DNA of 64,000 nucleotides. It comes from Enterococcus asini ATCC 700915 (GTDB lineage: Bacteria > Bacillota > Bacilli > Lactobacillales > Enterococcaceae). Each line of letters starts with the position of its first letter. Within the stretch, counting starts at the first letter, position 1. The stretch lies in assembly GCF_000407365.1 (NCBI RefSeq), contig NZ_ASVU01000001.1:248001-312000 (forward strand). Direction: 5' to 3'. Both the position numbers and the translations under genes were made by a program. Positions 16,829 to 25,640 of this stretch are shown piece after piece. The notes under the pieces were generated by a model. The model did no database searches. It was not told where the DNA came from and saw only the letters and a program-made list of their open reading frames with translations.

Positions 16829-16862
16829 AAAAAAGAAGCGGGTTCTTATGCCCGCTTCTTTT
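16829..16862. terminator. Terminator after asd
   Basis: AAAAAGAAGCGGG / CCCGCTTCTTTT with an 8-base loop and A/T tracts on both sides, 10 bases after the asd stop. Confidence 0.87.
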
Positions 16863-16872
16863 AAAGTAACGA

Positions 16873-17925
16873 TTACTTTACGCCTACCAATTGCATTTCA
16901 TGTAAGGTTTCGGCGATTTGTACGGAGTTCCAAGCGGCCCCCTTTAACAGATTGTCGGAAACAATCCACAGATGGTAGCCGTTTTTCACATGTAAATCCC
17001 GGCGAATCCGGCCCACAAAAGTTTCCTTTTTCCCAACCGCATTCAGCGCTTGCGGGTAGATTTGTTGGCTTGGATCGTCTTCTAAAACAACGCCTGGTGC
17101 CCCGGCTAATAAGTCTTTGATTTCCGCAACGGTTAATTCCTGTTCGGTTTCAATATAGACCGACTCCGAATGACCGGAAAAGACCGGTACCCGCACACAG
17201 GTAGCCGCTACGTTGATTTGATCGTCTTCCATGATTTTATGGGTTTCATTAATCATTTTCCACTCTTCATACGTGTAATCCTCATCGGCAAAGACATCGA
17301 TTTGCGGTAAGGCATTAAACGCGATTGGATAGTGCTTTTTGTCTCCTCCACAAGGCAAGATTTCAGGGTTTAGCTGATCTTTTGGAGTCCCGTCCAAGTA
17401 AGCCAAGGTTTCCCGCTTCAACTCTTCCATCGCCTTAGCACCTGCGCCGGAAACCGCTTGGTAAGTGGACACGATGATCCGCTTTAAGCCCGCAGCTTTG
17501 CGAATAGGCTCTAGGGCTACCATCATTTGGATCGTTGAACAGTTAGGATTGGCGATGATTCCTTTGTGACGCTTTAAGGCTTCTCGATTCACCTCAGGTA
17601 CCACCAATGGCACCCCATCGGTCATACGAAAGGCACTGGTATTGTCCACAACCACGGCTCCCCGCTTCACCGCTTCCGGAGCAAACTGCTTGGAGATGCC
17701 ACCCCCGGCAGAAAACAAAGCGATATCCACTCCCGTAAAGGAATCAGGTACCAACTCTTCAATCACGACCTCCACGCCATTTACCTTTCGTGTTTGGCCA
17801 GCGGAACGGGCAGAAGCCAACAACTTTACCTCAGCGATTGGCAAAGTAGATTGTTCCAACATTTCGATCATTTTTGTCCCCACAGCACCTGTTGCACCCA
17901 CGACAGCAACCTTATAACCAGTCAT
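16873..17925 (-). CDS. asd: Aspartate-semialdehyde dehydrogenase
   Basis: A 350-residue NADP-dependent enzyme that makes aspartate semialdehyde for lysine/diaminopimelate, threonine and methionine synthesis. Motifs are the dinucleotide loop VVGATGAVG at the N-terminus, the active-site NPNCSTIQ with the catalytic Cys, and the RVPVFSGHS region. The frame allows a GTG three codons earlier, but ATG at 17925 with GGGAGTGG upstream is preferred. Length is normal. The gene stands alone between its terminator and the luxS promoter region; the rest of the lysine pathway is not adjacent. Confidence 0.96.
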   Translation of the reverse strand: MTGYKVAVVGATGAVGTKMIEMLEQSTLPIAEVKLLASARSAGQTRKVNGVEVVIEELVPDSFTGVDIALFSAGGGISKQFAPEAVKRGAVVVDNTSAFRMTDGVPLVVPEVNREALKRHKGIIANPNCSTIQMMVALEPIRKAAGLKRIIVSTYQAVSGAGAKAMEELKRETLAYLDGTPKDQLNPEILPCGGDKKHYPIAFNALPQIDVFADEDYTYEEWKMINETHKIMEDDQINVAATCVRVPVFSGHSESVYIETEQELTVAEIKDLLAGAPGVVLEDDPSQQIYPQALNAVGKKETFVGRIRRDLHVKNGYHLWIVSDNLLKGAAWNSVQIAETLHEMQLVGVK

Positions 17926-18070
17926 TCCTACCACTCCCTATCATATTTGTGCTATTTTAGCATATTTCCTCAAAAATTACAGTACAGTTTTGGAAAAACT
18001 CCGAAAAATCCGTATATTTATTCAATTTAATCCATTGAACCTTTGGCTTTCGCTAAAAGGCCTTCGTAAA

Positions 18071-18099
18071 TTGCACCTCCATGTAAAATTTGCTATGAT
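18071..18099 (+). promoter_or_regulatory. Promoter of luxS
   Basis: TTGCAC (18071-18076), a 17-base spacer and TATGAT (18094-18099), 33 bases before the luxS start. Confidence 0.8.
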
Positions 18100-18132
18100 G
18101 ACACATACAAAAAAACTTTGGAGGATACACAA

Positions 18133-18591
18133 ATGGCAAAAGTTGAAAGCTTTGAATTAGACCACAATTTAGTAAAGGCTCCGTATGTTCGACGGGCAGG
18201 GGTGGAAGAACAAGGAGAAGCCCGCATCGAGAAATATGATTTGCGCTTTTTGCAGCCAAATCAAGATGCCCTGCCTACTGGTGCCTTGCACACTTTGGAG
18301 CACTTATTAGCCGTTAATCTGCGAGACTACCTGACAGGGGTCATTGATTTGTCTCCCATGGGCTGCCGCACCGGCTTTTACCTGATTCTTTGGGGCAACC
18401 ACACACCGGAAGAAATCCGGGATGCATTGACTACCGTCCTGGAAAAACACGTAGTAGCGGCTACTAGCGTTCCTGCCGTTTCTGCCAAAGAATGTGGCAA
18501 TTACCGGGATCATTCTCTATTCTCCGCCCAAGAATACGCTCGCCAAGTATTGCAACAAGGAATTTCCAGTGATCCCTTCCTTCGAAAATAA
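18133..18591 (+). CDS. luxS: S-ribosylhomocysteine lyase
   Basis: A 152-residue metalloenzyme that cleaves S-ribosylhomocysteine to homocysteine and the AI-2 precursor in the activated methyl cycle. Metal ligands His53 and His57 (HTLEHLLA) and Cys121 (KECGNYRDHS) are visible, as is the catalytic Cys78 in PMGCRTGFY. The frame opens five codons earlier, but ATG at 18133 follows GGAGG with 8-base spacing. It is monocistronic with its own promoter. No methionine-cycle gene is adjacent. Confidence 0.97.
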   Translation: MAKVESFELDHNLVKAPYVRRAGVEEQGEARIEKYDLRFLQPNQDALPTGALHTLEHLLAVNLRDYLTGVIDLSPMGCRTGFYLILWGNHTPEEIRDALTTVLEKHVVAATSVPAVSAKECGNYRDHSLFSAQEYARQVLQQGISSDPFLRK

Positions 18592-18859
18592 GCCTTAGGG
18601 ACTTTAGCAATGCCCAGAAAAGTCAGTGAATCCTAAGAAAGCTTAAGCTCTTTAAAAAACAGCTGAAATATATTTCAAAAAATGATTCTTCTTTTCTCTT
18701 GTTTTATTATCCTAGGAAAGCTGACGGGCTAAGGGGATTTTCATTTGCTTTTAAATTATATTCTCATTTTTCTCTCTTCGTTATTTGGACATTAAATAAA
18801 TTACGCAAAAGGAACCTTACTTTTTGAAATACTTTTTATTTATTTCCAAGCACACATTG
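18592..18859. other. Intergenic region after luxS
   Basis: AT-rich spacer between luxS and the small RNA unit. A weak inverted repeat (CTTAGG...CCTAAG) occurs shortly after luxS, but there is no clear terminator and no plausible gene. Confidence 0.4.
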
Positions 18860-18889
18860 TTTAACATATCAAGGACTTTCCGCTATAAT
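18860..18889 (+). promoter_or_regulatory. Promoter of the 18896 small RNA
   Basis: TTTAAC (18860-18865), an 18-base spacer and a perfect TATAAT (18884-18889). No ORF with a ribosome binding site follows before the terminator. Confidence 0.65.
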
Positions 18890-18895
18890 GAAGGT

Positions 18896-19004
18896 GCAGA
18901 GAATTTTGGGGAAGATTCTCACAACAACGTGTTGGAAACTTATTCCATTCACACCAGCTTTATTTAAAAACCCTCCCAGGACTAACCAACCTGGGAGGGT
19001 TTTT
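18896..19004 (+). ncRNA. Candidate small RNA, about 109 nt
   Basis: The stretch runs from the predicted start after a TATAAT box to a strong terminator (AAAAACCCTCCCAG / CTGGGAGGGTTTTT, 18966-19004). It lacks an ORF with a ribosome binding site. Two further hairpins can form: GAGAAT / ATTCTC at about 18899-18920 and CAACA / TGTTG at about 18923-18935. Size, promoter, terminator and internal structure fit a trans-acting small RNA. No known family was recognised. The alternative is a remnant leader or an independent terminator for luxS readthrough. Confidence 0.6.
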
Positions 19005-19153
19005 AGGTGTTTCTGCATAAATTTTCCAAGCAAATCCCCATTTAAGCAAGTGGGCGCTGTGAGAAATTCGCTTGCTCTCATCTTCTTCTCACGGGAAAAA
19101 ACGGCTCTTTCAATCGCTTTTCCTGTGATTTTAATTTGCATTTAAAAACAGGC
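19005..19153. other. Spacer between the small RNA and gntR
   Basis: About 150 bases with no supported gene. Short frames on both strands lack ribosome binding sites, and no clear terminator for the gntR gene was seen. Confidence 0.4.
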
Positions 19154-19882
19154 TTAATCAAGATTCATGTTTTTTAAATCCAGCATGGAGTAGCCCCGGG
19201 TATCGTAGCGGTTGTGACTAGTAGAGTAGTCCACCGGCACCCCATTTTCCAAATAAACCACTTGCTCCACTTCCAAAATTGGGTCGTGAACACCGCAATC
19301 CAGATACGTCTGATCCAATTCGTGGCTCTTATCCGCTTGGATCGTCCGGGACATCCCCGCAAAACGCAGGCCCAGTTCATCCAACAGATAGTCATAAATC
19401 GAGGCCAACAAGTGCTCTTCCTTAAGATTCGGCACTAAAGAAAGGGGCATAAAGGAATGCTCCAAAACGTAAGGTTGCTCATCTAAAAGACGCAAGCGAA
19501 TAATCTCGTAAACCTTGGCCCCATCTGCTAGTTTCAGCATTTTTTGGACCCGTTTTTCCGGTAAAACGACTTCAAAACGGATAATCTGACTGGTAATCGT
19601 CCGTCCTCTTTGTTTCATCTGGTAGGTCAATCCTTGATACTGATCCATGGGGCTAGTCTCTTTGCCCCAAAAACTATGGTCCAAAACCTTCGTCCTCGAG
19701 CCCCGTTTTGAGAGTACCAAACCTTCCATAATCAAGATATTAATCGCTTTTTTAATCGTCATGCGACTGACTTGAAATTCAGTCACTAAATCCACCTGGT
19801 TCGGCAAAAAAGAACCAGTGGGATAGGTTTGGTTTTCAATTCGCTCTCGAATAACATCTGCAATTTCAACATATTTCAACAT
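19154..19882 (-). CDS. GntR/HutC-family transcriptional regulator
   Basis: A 242-residue regulator with an N-terminal winged helix-turn-helix (residues about 1-70; SFLPNQVDLVTEFQVSRMTI) and a C-terminal UTRA ligand-binding domain (SRTIQADKSHELDQTYL ... LEVEQVVYLENGVPVDYS). UTRA regulators usually sense sugar phosphates. The frame extends 18 codons further, but ATG at 19882 (MLKYVEIADVI) has GGTGAGG upstream and is the family start. Its promoter is very close, implying a short leader. No sugar operon is adjacent. The nagB operator candidate at 14133 is one possible target. Confidence 0.88.
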   Translation of the reverse strand: MLKYVEIADVIRERIENQTYPTGSFLPNQVDLVTEFQVSRMTIKKAINILIMEGLVLSKRGSRTKVLDHSFWGKETSPMDQYQGLTYQMKQRGRTITSQIIRFEVVLPEKRVQKMLKLADGAKVYEIIRLRLLDEQPYVLEHSFMPLSLVPNLKEEHLLASIYDYLLDELGLRFAGMSRTIQADKSHELDQTYLDCGVHDPILEVEQVVYLENGVPVDYSTSHNRYDTRGYSMLDLKNMNLD

Positions 19883-19901
19883 CTGCCTCACCTCACCCAA
19901 A

Positions 19902-19930
19902 AGTATAACTGACAGCCCAAAGATAGACAA
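19902..19930 (-). promoter_or_regulatory. Promoter of the gntR gene
   Basis: On the minus strand TTGTCT (19930-19925), a 17-base spacer and TATACT (19907-19902). The predicted start lies only about 10-15 bases before the ATG. Confidence 0.75.
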
Positions 19931-19934
19931 TGGC

Positions 19935-19968
19935 AAAAAGGACTGACACCCTCCAAGCGTCAGTCCTT
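19935..19968 (-). terminator. Terminator after the SDR pseudogene
   Basis: On the minus strand AAGGACTGAC / GTCAGTCCTT with an 11-base loop, followed by TTTTTGCC. It overlaps the -35 region of the gntR promoter. Confidence 0.8.
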
Positions 19969-20006
19969 AGAAAAACTATTCATTTACTATTATCTGATTT
20001 GGAGTT

Positions 20007-20904
20007 TTAATTGATTTTCTTGCCCCCAGTGACCCCATAGATTTGCCCGGTCACGTAGCTTGCTTGATTGGAGGCTAAAAAGACATAAACCGGAGCCAGT
20101 TCCACCGGCTGCCCCGCTCGTTTCATAGGACTCTCTTGGCCGAATGCTGCTAACTCTCCAGGAAGCTGGCCGCCATTGAGTTGCAAGGCCGTCCAAATCG
20201 GCCCCGGGGCCACCCCATTCACACGGATCCCAGCGTCAATCAACTGTCGAGCTAAGGAAATCGTGAAGTTGTGAATTGCCGCTTTCGTCGCCGCATAATC
20301 CATCAAATTCGGACTGGGATCAAAGGCTTGCACACTGGTCGTCGTCACAATCGCACTACCTGGTTCCAAATGGGGCTTGGCTGCTTTCATCAAAGCAAAC
20401 ATAAAGATGATATTCACCATAAAGGTATCTTTGACTTTGCTGTACAGGCAGCGTCAAAATATCGCTTTGAGCCACTTAATGCGCGGCATTTAAAACTAGC
20501 GTGTCCAAACCACCCAATTCAGCAATGACCTTTTCTACAACTTGATCTGGCACCGTCTCATCCCGAAAATCTCCGGGAATCAACACAGCCTTACGACCAG
20601 CAGCCCGTACATACTCGGCTACCTCTGCCGCGTCTTCTTCCTCACCAGGATAAAAATGAATCGCCACATTCGCTCCTTCTCGGGCAAAAGCAATCGCCAC
20701 CGCCCGACCGATTCCCGAATCCGCTCCCGTGATCAACGCCCGGCGATTTTTCAACCGGCTAGTACCAACATAACTCTCCTCCCCACAATCCGGTCGTGGG
20801 GTCATTTCCTTCTGTAACGCTGGCCCCTTACCCTTTTGCTTTTGTGGGGCAAACTCATCCCCGTGATAAAGCGCGCGAGGATCGATTAATTCAGGTTTTC
20901 CCAT
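20007..20904 (-). pseudogene. SDR-family oxidoreductase, disrupted by a stop and a frameshift
   Basis: Two adjacent minus-strand frames together encode a short-chain dehydrogenase of the YdaD/general-stress-protein-39 type, about 285 residues. The first part (ATG at 20904, strong AGGAGGAG site) has the Rossmann motif TGADSGIGRA and ends LVLNAAH at a TAA (20478-20476). The same frame continues VAQSDILTLPVQQ, so the stop replaces what is probably a Gln codon. A second lesion, one extra base in the TTT at 20436-20438, shifts the frame before KDTFMVNI. The rest carries the catalytic YAATK and is intact. Two independent lesions suggest a true pseudogene. A terminator follows. Confidence 0.85.
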
Positions 20905-21119
20905 GCGAAGCTCCTCCTTTCTTCGACTAAGCCGCAAAGGAATCTCAAACACCGTACATGATTGACATATTCAATTAGAATTTCCAGATTACTAGCGTAG
21001 CATGCATCAAAATCAAGTGCGGGAATCTGAGAGATTGATGAAAAGGATTGGTCATGAAATTCAACTGTCCATCATTTTTTAAACACCATCTATGTATTAT
21101 TTTAGCATGGTGTGAGAAG
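20905..21119. other. Intergenic region before the insertion sequence
   Basis: AT-rich spacer upstream of the SDR pseudogene, ending at the target duplication of the IS256-family element. No gene or strong hairpin was seen. Confidence 0.4.
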
Positions 21120-21127
21120 GAAGGCGA
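21120..21127. repeat. Left target-site duplication of the IS
   Basis: GAAGGCGA, repeated exactly at 22456-22463 on the other side of the element. The length of 8 bp is usual for IS256-family insertion. Confidence 0.85.
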
Positions 21128-22455
21128 GAGAGTGTAAAATATTTTGTGTAAATAGAAATTTAGGGTAGAAAAAGAGAAAGTCCATTCTGTAAAATTAAAG
21201 TTACGACACCGAAATTTTATAGGAGGACTTTCTCATGACTAATTTTACTACAGAAATTATGCAAACACTACTCAATAAAGGCGATTTAGATGAATTATTT
21301 CGGGATCATTTAGAACGAGCGATTAATTCACTTCTACAAGCAGAGCTAACTGCTTTTTTAGACTACGAAAAATATGATCGAAATGGATTCAATTCAGGAA
21401 ATTCCCGTAACGGGAATTATTCACGTACATTTAAAACAGAATATGGAGAGCTAAATTTAACTATTCCTAGAGATCGGAATGGCGAATTTTCTCAACAAAC
21501 ACTCCCAGCATATAAGAGAACCAATGATTCGTTAGAAACGACCGTTATCCAATTATTTCAAAAAGGCATTACGATGGCTGAAATTTCCGAATTAATTGAA
21601 AAAATGTATGGGCATCACTATACGCCACAAACGATCTCCAACATGAGTAAACTCGTGTCTGAAGACGTTTTAGCATTTAAAGAAAGAACGTTAGAAGCCA
21701 GTTATTCCGTTATCTTTATGGATGCGACACATATTCCTTTGAAGAGACAAACCGTTTCAAAAGAAGCCGTGTACATTACGATTGGTATCCGATTGGATGG
21801 AACCAAAGAAGTTCTTGGGTTCACTATCGCCCCAACAGAATCCGCGTATATTTGGAAAGAGGTTCTTCAAGATCTTAAAAACCGTGGGTTAGAAGAGGTT
21901 TTATTAGTGGTAACCGATGGTTTAAGTGGTATCGAAGAAAGTATCCATAGTGTGTATCCGAATGCACAATTTCAACAATGCTGTGTACATGTATCTAGAA
22001 ATATCGCACATAAAGTGCGTATTCGAGATCGAAAAGAAATTTGTGAGGAGTTCAAAGCGGTTTACCAAGCAACGTCTAAAGAAGAGGCATTGGCTCAAGT
22101 GGACTTTATGGTCAAAAAATGGGGAAAGCAGTATCCAAGAGTTGTCAATCTGCTCTTGAATCCTGCCATAGTCACATTTTATAATTTTCCTCCCACTATC
22201 AGACGAACCATCTATTCAACGAACTTAATCGAAGGATTTAATAAACAATTAAAACGGTATACTCGAAGAAAAGAACAATTTCCAAATGAAGACTCTTTAG
22301 AAAGATTTTTAGTGTCGCAATTTAATCAATATAACCAAAAATTTTTAGGCAGGATTCACAAAGGATTTAAAGAAATTCAGGATACATTAGAGTCAATGAT
22401 TTAACTGTAATTAACGGAATGGATTTTCCATTTACACATAATTCTTGACGCTACC
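21128..22455 (+). mobile_element. IS256-family insertion sequence, 1328 bp
   Basis: The element is bounded by imperfect terminal inverted repeats of about 28 bp (about 20 matches), sharing the block GTGTAAAT. The left end starts GAGAGTGTAAAA and the right end, read inward, GGTAGCGTCAAG. It is flanked by the 8-bp duplication GAAGGCGA. It holds one complete transposase gene. Base composition is more AT-rich than the surrounding core genes, in keeping with mobile origin. An intact ORF and exact duplication suggest a recent and possibly active copy. It lies between the SDR pseudogene and the CHAP hydrolase gene and interrupts no recognisable ORF. Confidence 0.93.
21235..22404 (+). CDS. IS256-family (mutator-type) transposase
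   Basis: A 389-residue DDE transposase with an N-terminal DNA-binding region and an RNase H-like catalytic core. Catalytic acidic residues are seen in VIFMDATHIPL (Asp), LLVVTDGLSGIEES (Asp) and YSTNLIEGFNKQLKR (Glu). The mutator signature around QQCCVHVSRNI is present. The start ATG follows AGGAGG 9 bases upstream inside the left end of the element. It is full length with no frameshift. Confidence 0.96.
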   Translation: MTNFTTEIMQTLLNKGDLDELFRDHLERAINSLLQAELTAFLDYEKYDRNGFNSGNSRNGNYSRTFKTEYGELNLTIPRDRNGEFSQQTLPAYKRTNDSLETTVIQLFQKGITMAEISELIEKMYGHHYTPQTISNMSKLVSEDVLAFKERTLEASYSVIFMDATHIPLKRQTVSKEAVYITIGIRLDGTKEVLGFTIAPTESAYIWKEVLQDLKNRGLEEVLLVVTDGLSGIEESIHSVYPNAQFQQCCVHVSRNIAHKVRIRDRKEICEEFKAVYQATSKEEALAQVDFMVKKWGKQYPRVVNLLLNPAIVTFYNFPPTIRRTIYSTNLIEGFNKQLKRYTRRKEQFPNEDSLERFLVSQFNQYNQKFLGRIHKGFKEIQDTLESMI

Positions 22456-22463
22456 GAAGGCGA
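22456..22463. repeat. Right target-site duplication of the IS
   Basis: GAAGGCGA, identical to 21120-21127, directly adjacent to the right inverted repeat. Confidence 0.85.
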
Positions 22464-22694
22464 AGAGGGTGCTTGATACAAAAAATAGTTAAAACTCTAG
22501 ATTACTAACAGTCGAGTTCTATTTCTATAATAAAAAATGATTATAATACTAAATAACATAGCATAGAAAAACTCAATTTAAGTTTTATATAGAGAGCGCG
22601 ACTAGCGTTCAGCAAAATCACGAGTATTCGGTTTAAAATTTCAATCTAGGCTTCTACATGAGGAATGACGATACCATAGACAGTATAAAATCAC
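22464..22694. other. AT-rich spacer between the IS and the CHAP hydrolase gene
   Basis: About 230 bases with no plausible gene; several TATAAT-like words occur by composition. No repeat or strong secondary structure was noticed before the terminator at 22695. Confidence 0.4.
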
Positions 22695-22728
22695 AAAAAA
22701 GCTGAGATCCAAAAGGATCTCAGCTTTT
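22695..22728 (-). terminator. Terminator after the CHAP hydrolase gene
   Basis: AAAAGCTGAGATCC / GGATCTCAGCTTTT, a 14-bp perfect stem with a 4-base loop and flanking T tract on the minus strand. Confidence 0.9.
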
Positions 22729-22739
22729 ACTTTTGCTTC

Positions 22740-24089
22740 TTAATAACGGTGAATGTATTGGAAACCTGATGCACTCAACGTTTGCGTGTTTGGTCCGCCA
22801 GGATTGGAGAAGCCCATTCCGCCTTGTGTAATCGTGATGGTATTGCTTGAAGCGTTGTAAGACTGTACATACGCCACGTGACCGTACGCACCACTAGCTT
22901 GCCAATCGCCAACCATTTGGCCAGCGCCGAAGACTACCACGGAGCCTGCTTCTGGAGAACCATCGACACGATAGCCATCCGCTGCAGCCGAAGCACCCCA
23001 TTGTGCGCCATTGCCCCAGTAAGTGCCTACCCATGGAGCGACAGATTTCACGTACCAAGTACATTGACCATAAGCGTACATGTTACCGGAGTTAGAGTGA
23101 TCTTTACCACCCGTTCCAGTAGACGGTGTTTCGATTTCTTCTTCTGGTTCAGAAGGTGTAGCCGGTGTAGATGGTTCAGTTGAAATGGAACCACCATTAT
23201 TAGAATCATCATTAGAAGGTGTCGTCACTGATTCTTCCACATCTGCTTTTGAGTCGCTAGAGCTGGAAGAAGTGTTCGTAGTTTGTTTTTCTTTAGCAGC
23301 AGCTTCTTGCTTCGCTGCTTCTTCTTGTGCTTTTTTCGCTGCGGCCGCTTGTTTTGCCGCGGCTTCTTGACGTGCTTTTTCGGCAGCTTCTTGTTCTTTC
23401 TTAATGCGAGCAGCTTCTGCTTCTGCAGCGGCTTTCTTCGCTTGTAAGTCTTTCTTATCGTTTTCAGTTTTCGCTTGTTCAGTAGCTAAGGAAGCTTTCA
23501 TTACTTTCAACTCAGCTTGTTGATTGGCAATGGCTTCTTTTTGATTGGCTAATTCTTCTTGATTCGCAGCCAATTCTTTGATCTTAGCTTCATTTTCTTG
23601 AACTTTTTCTTCAACCGCTTTTTCATCTTCTTGTTGTTGTTTCAGGAGATCTTGGTTCGCCCCTACTAATGTAGACATGGCTTGAACCCGGCTGATGGCT
23701 TCTGATACGGAATCAGAACCTAAGACTGCATCGATGAAGGTTGATGCTTGTCCATTTACTTGGGTGTCCCGAGCTTGCGCATTGATTTTTTCTTGACGCT
23801 TAGCAATCCGAACTTTTAGTTTTGCAATGGTATCTTGCAATTCCAAAGTTTCGTTGGTCAAGGTTTCTTCTTTTGCTTCTAACTCTTTGACTTTTTTATT
23901 AACGGTTTCGATATCAGCTGTCAAAGCGTCGATTTGCGCTTGGGCATCTGCTTGTTCAGTTTTCAATTTATTAATTTGTTTGTCTTTTGCTTCGATTTGA
24001 TCATCGTACGAGTCTGCAAATACTGCAACCGGTGTTGACGCAAGGGTCATGGTACAAACCAATAAAGCAACAAGTGATTTCTTTTTCAA
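22740..24089 (-). CDS. Secreted PcsB/SagA-like peptidoglycan hydrolase (CHAP domain)
   Basis: A 449-residue exported protein. The order is: signal peptide (KKKSLVALLVCTMTLASTPVAVFA, cleavage near Ala25), a long coiled-coil region to about residue 215, an Ala/Lys/Glu-rich segment to about 270, a Ser/Thr/Pro-rich linker to about 335, and a C-terminal CHAP domain. The CHAP Cys (YGQCTWYVK) and His (YGHVAYV) are present. This layout matches PcsB/Usp45-type cell-separation hydrolases of Lactobacillales, whereas enterococcal SagA ends in NlpC/p60. It starts at TTG with GGAGG 9 bases upstream. Such proteins are typically activated through FtsEX and controlled by WalRK; neither is visible here. Confidence 0.9.
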   Translation of the reverse strand: MKKKSLVALLVCTMTLASTPVAVFADSYDDQIEAKDKQINKLKTEQADAQAQIDALTADIETVNKKVKELEAKEETLTNETLELQDTIAKLKVRIAKRQEKINAQARDTQVNGQASTFIDAVLGSDSVSEAISRVQAMSTLVGANQDLLKQQQEDEKAVEEKVQENEAKIKELAANQEELANQKEAIANQQAELKVMKASLATEQAKTENDKKDLQAKKAAAEAEAARIKKEQEAAEKARQEAAAKQAAAAKKAQEEAAKQEAAAKEKQTTNTSSSSSDSKADVEESVTTPSNDDSNNGGSISTEPSTPATPSEPEEEIETPSTGTGGKDHSNSGNMYAYGQCTWYVKSVAPWVGTYWGNGAQWGASAAADGYRVDGSPEAGSVVVFGAGQMVGDWQASGAYGHVAYVQSYNASSNTITITQGGMGFSNPGGPNTQTLSASGFQYIHRY

Positions 24090-24438
24090 TTAGGGGCTCC
24101 TCCGACATTTTCTAAAAGTTTTATAAGTCTTCATTAGTTCCTAACGATTCTTCGCTACAAGAAGAATTCTACCATTTCTATTTATCAATCAGATATTAGG
24201 AATGTTACAATCATATTTCATTTGCCCTATTATTTTATTTTTAACCTCGGTTTCATAAAACAACTATCGTAATCCATAGACTCGTCAAGCCGGGAATTCA
24301 TTCTGTTTTTGAGCAAATTTCACGCTTATTTTTTCTGAAAATGAGCAGAAAGTGTCGATGAATTGTTGTTCTTTTTTACTCTTAGAGATGTCATTATTCT
24401 CTTTGTTATTTTATTTACTGAAAAGCCTCTCAAAATGC
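24090..24438. other. Upstream region of the CHAP hydrolase gene
   Basis: About 350 bases between the TTG start and the rplL terminator. It is AT-rich and must contain the hydrolase promoter. TAGAAT near 24171 (minus strand) is a possible -10 box, but no convincing -35 or complete WalR box pair could be assigned. No gene was seen. Confidence 0.4.
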
Positions 24439-24474
24439 AAAAAAGACCCGAATCCCTTTACCAGGATCCGAGTC
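24439..24474 (-). terminator. Terminator after rplL
   Basis: On the minus strand GACTCGGATCC / GGATTCGGGTC (G-U pairs allowed) with an 8-base loop, followed by TTTTTT. It closes the rplJ-rplL operon. Confidence 0.87.
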
Positions 24475-24490
24475 ATAGAAATGTCAAAAA

Positions 24491-24853
24491 TTATTTGACA
24501 GTTACAGATGCGCCTACTTCTTCCAAAGAAGCTTTCAATGCTTCTGCTTCTTCTTTAGAGATGCCTTCTTTAACAGCTGAAGGAGCGCCGTCAACTACTG
24601 CTTTCGCTTCTTTCAAGCCTAAGCCAGTTGCTTCACGAACTGCTTTGATAACTTTAACTTTTTGGTCGCCAGCTGCAGTTAATTCAACTGTGAATTCAGT
24701 TTGTTCTTCAGCAGCAGCAACAGGGCCAGCAGCAGCAACAGGAGCTGCAGCAGATACGCCAAATTCTTCTTCGATAGCTTTAACTAAGTCGTTCAATTCT
24801 AGGATTGTCGCGCCTTTTAGCTCTTCGACAATGTTTTCAATGTTCAATGCCAT
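24491..24853 (-). CDS. rplL: 50S ribosomal protein L7/L12
   Basis: A 120-residue stalk protein that recruits translation GTPases. It has the N-terminal dimerisation helices ([20 protein letters not shown]), an Ala-rich hinge (about residues 35-50) and the C-terminal domain with [19 protein letters not shown]. Length is typical. It follows rplJ after about 60 bases and has a strong GGAGG site. Confidence 0.98.
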   Translation of the reverse strand: MALNIENIVEELKGATILELNDLVKAIEEEFGVSAAAPVAAAGPVAAAEEQTEFTVELTAAGDQKVKVIKAVREATGLGLKEAKAVVDGAPSAVKEGISKEEAEALKASLEEVGASVTVK

Positions 24854-24914
24854 GATTGAGTTCCTCCATTTGGATGATTTTTTTGGGTAATACTTTTAAG
24901 CTACGCGGCGCTGA

Positions 24915-25418
24915 TTAAGCGGCGTCGCCTTCTTTTGATTCGATAACTGCGTTGACTGCGTATGCCACGTTGCGGACTGGTGCTTGAAGCACAGATAGCA
25001 ACATAGAAAGTAGTCCTTCGCGGTTTGGCAATTTTGCCAAAGCGACCATTTCGTCGACAGATGATACTTTGCCTTCGATGATACCGCCTTTGATTTCCAA
25101 TGCTTTCGCGTCTTTTGAAAATTCGTCGATGATTTTCGCAGGAGCAACGACATCCTCGTTACTAAATGCAACGGCAGTCGGACCTGTGAATACTTCGTCT
25201 AAACCTTCTAGACCTACTTGCTTGGCAGCACGGGAAAGGATTGAGTTTTTGATAACTTTCATTTCCACGTTGTTGTCACGTAATTGTTTACGAAGACGAG
25301 TCACTTCGTCTACAGTCAAACCACGATAGTCGACAACGACTACGGATGCGGCTGCTTGGAATTTTTCAGCGACTTCATCAACTAATTGCGCTTTTTTAGC
25401 GATAGCTGCTTCACTCAT
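24915..25418 (-). CDS. rplJ: 50S ribosomal protein L10
   Basis: A 167-residue protein that anchors the L7/L12 stalk. The frame runs 42 codons upstream into the leader, but ATG at 25418 ([20 protein letters not shown]) with GGAGGTG upstream is the family start. The conserved [20 protein letters not shown] and [12 protein letters not shown] segments are present. Expression is expected to be autoregulated through the upstream L10 leader. Confidence 0.97.
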   Translation of the reverse strand: MSEAAIAKKAQLVDEVAEKFQAAASVVVVDYRGLTVDEVTRLRKQLRDNNVEMKVIKNSILSRAAKQVGLEGLDEVFTGPTAVAFSNEDVVAPAKIIDEFSKDAKALEIKGGIIEGKVSSVDEMVALAKLPNREGLLSMLLSVLQAPVRNVAYAVNAVIESKEGDAA

Positions 25419-25429
25419 TTTGTATTTCA

Positions 25430-25600
25430 CCTCCAAGATTTGATGGGTTAGGGCAAAAAAATAACCCCATGCCACCGTAGACATAGAGGGACCATTGACT
25501 GTTCTCAATCGTTGTCCTCGGTAGGAAATTAAGACTTGCGTCACCTACTGTCTTCGGTACGGTTAAACTTTAACCTTGACCACCTTATCACAGACAAGGC
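25430..25600 (-). promoter_or_regulatory. L10 leader (autoregulatory rplJ leader RNA)
   Basis: The roughly 200-base gap between rplA and rplJ contains several complementary segments but no gene. It is the position where Firmicutes carry the L10(L12)4-binding leader, which controls rplJL by attenuation. A GGGGTTATTTTTTTGCCC stretch just before the rplJ ribosome binding site looks like the terminator part. Assignment rests mainly on context; the consensus was not aligned. Confidence 0.65.
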
Positions 25601-25640
25601 GGTCAAGTCAAGTTTAATTGGTTGTTTTTCTAAAAAATGC

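Noticed and set aside
18888-19145. 85-codon frame across the small RNA candidate
   Set aside because: No ribosome binding site at its start, and the frame runs through a strong terminator hairpin.
19154-19882. Naming the GntR gene as NagR
   Set aside because: The UTRA domain and the distant nagB palindrome permit it, but the N-terminus differs from YvoA and no amino-sugar gene is adjacent.
23185-23370. Low-complexity plus-strand frame inside the CHAP hydrolase gene
   Set aside because: It is the antisense shadow of the Ala/Lys/Glu-rich repeat region of the hydrolase.
24090-24300. WalR box upstream of the CHAP hydrolase gene
   Set aside because: TGTAAC on the minus strand is followed after five bases by TAATAT, only a half match; not enough for a feature.
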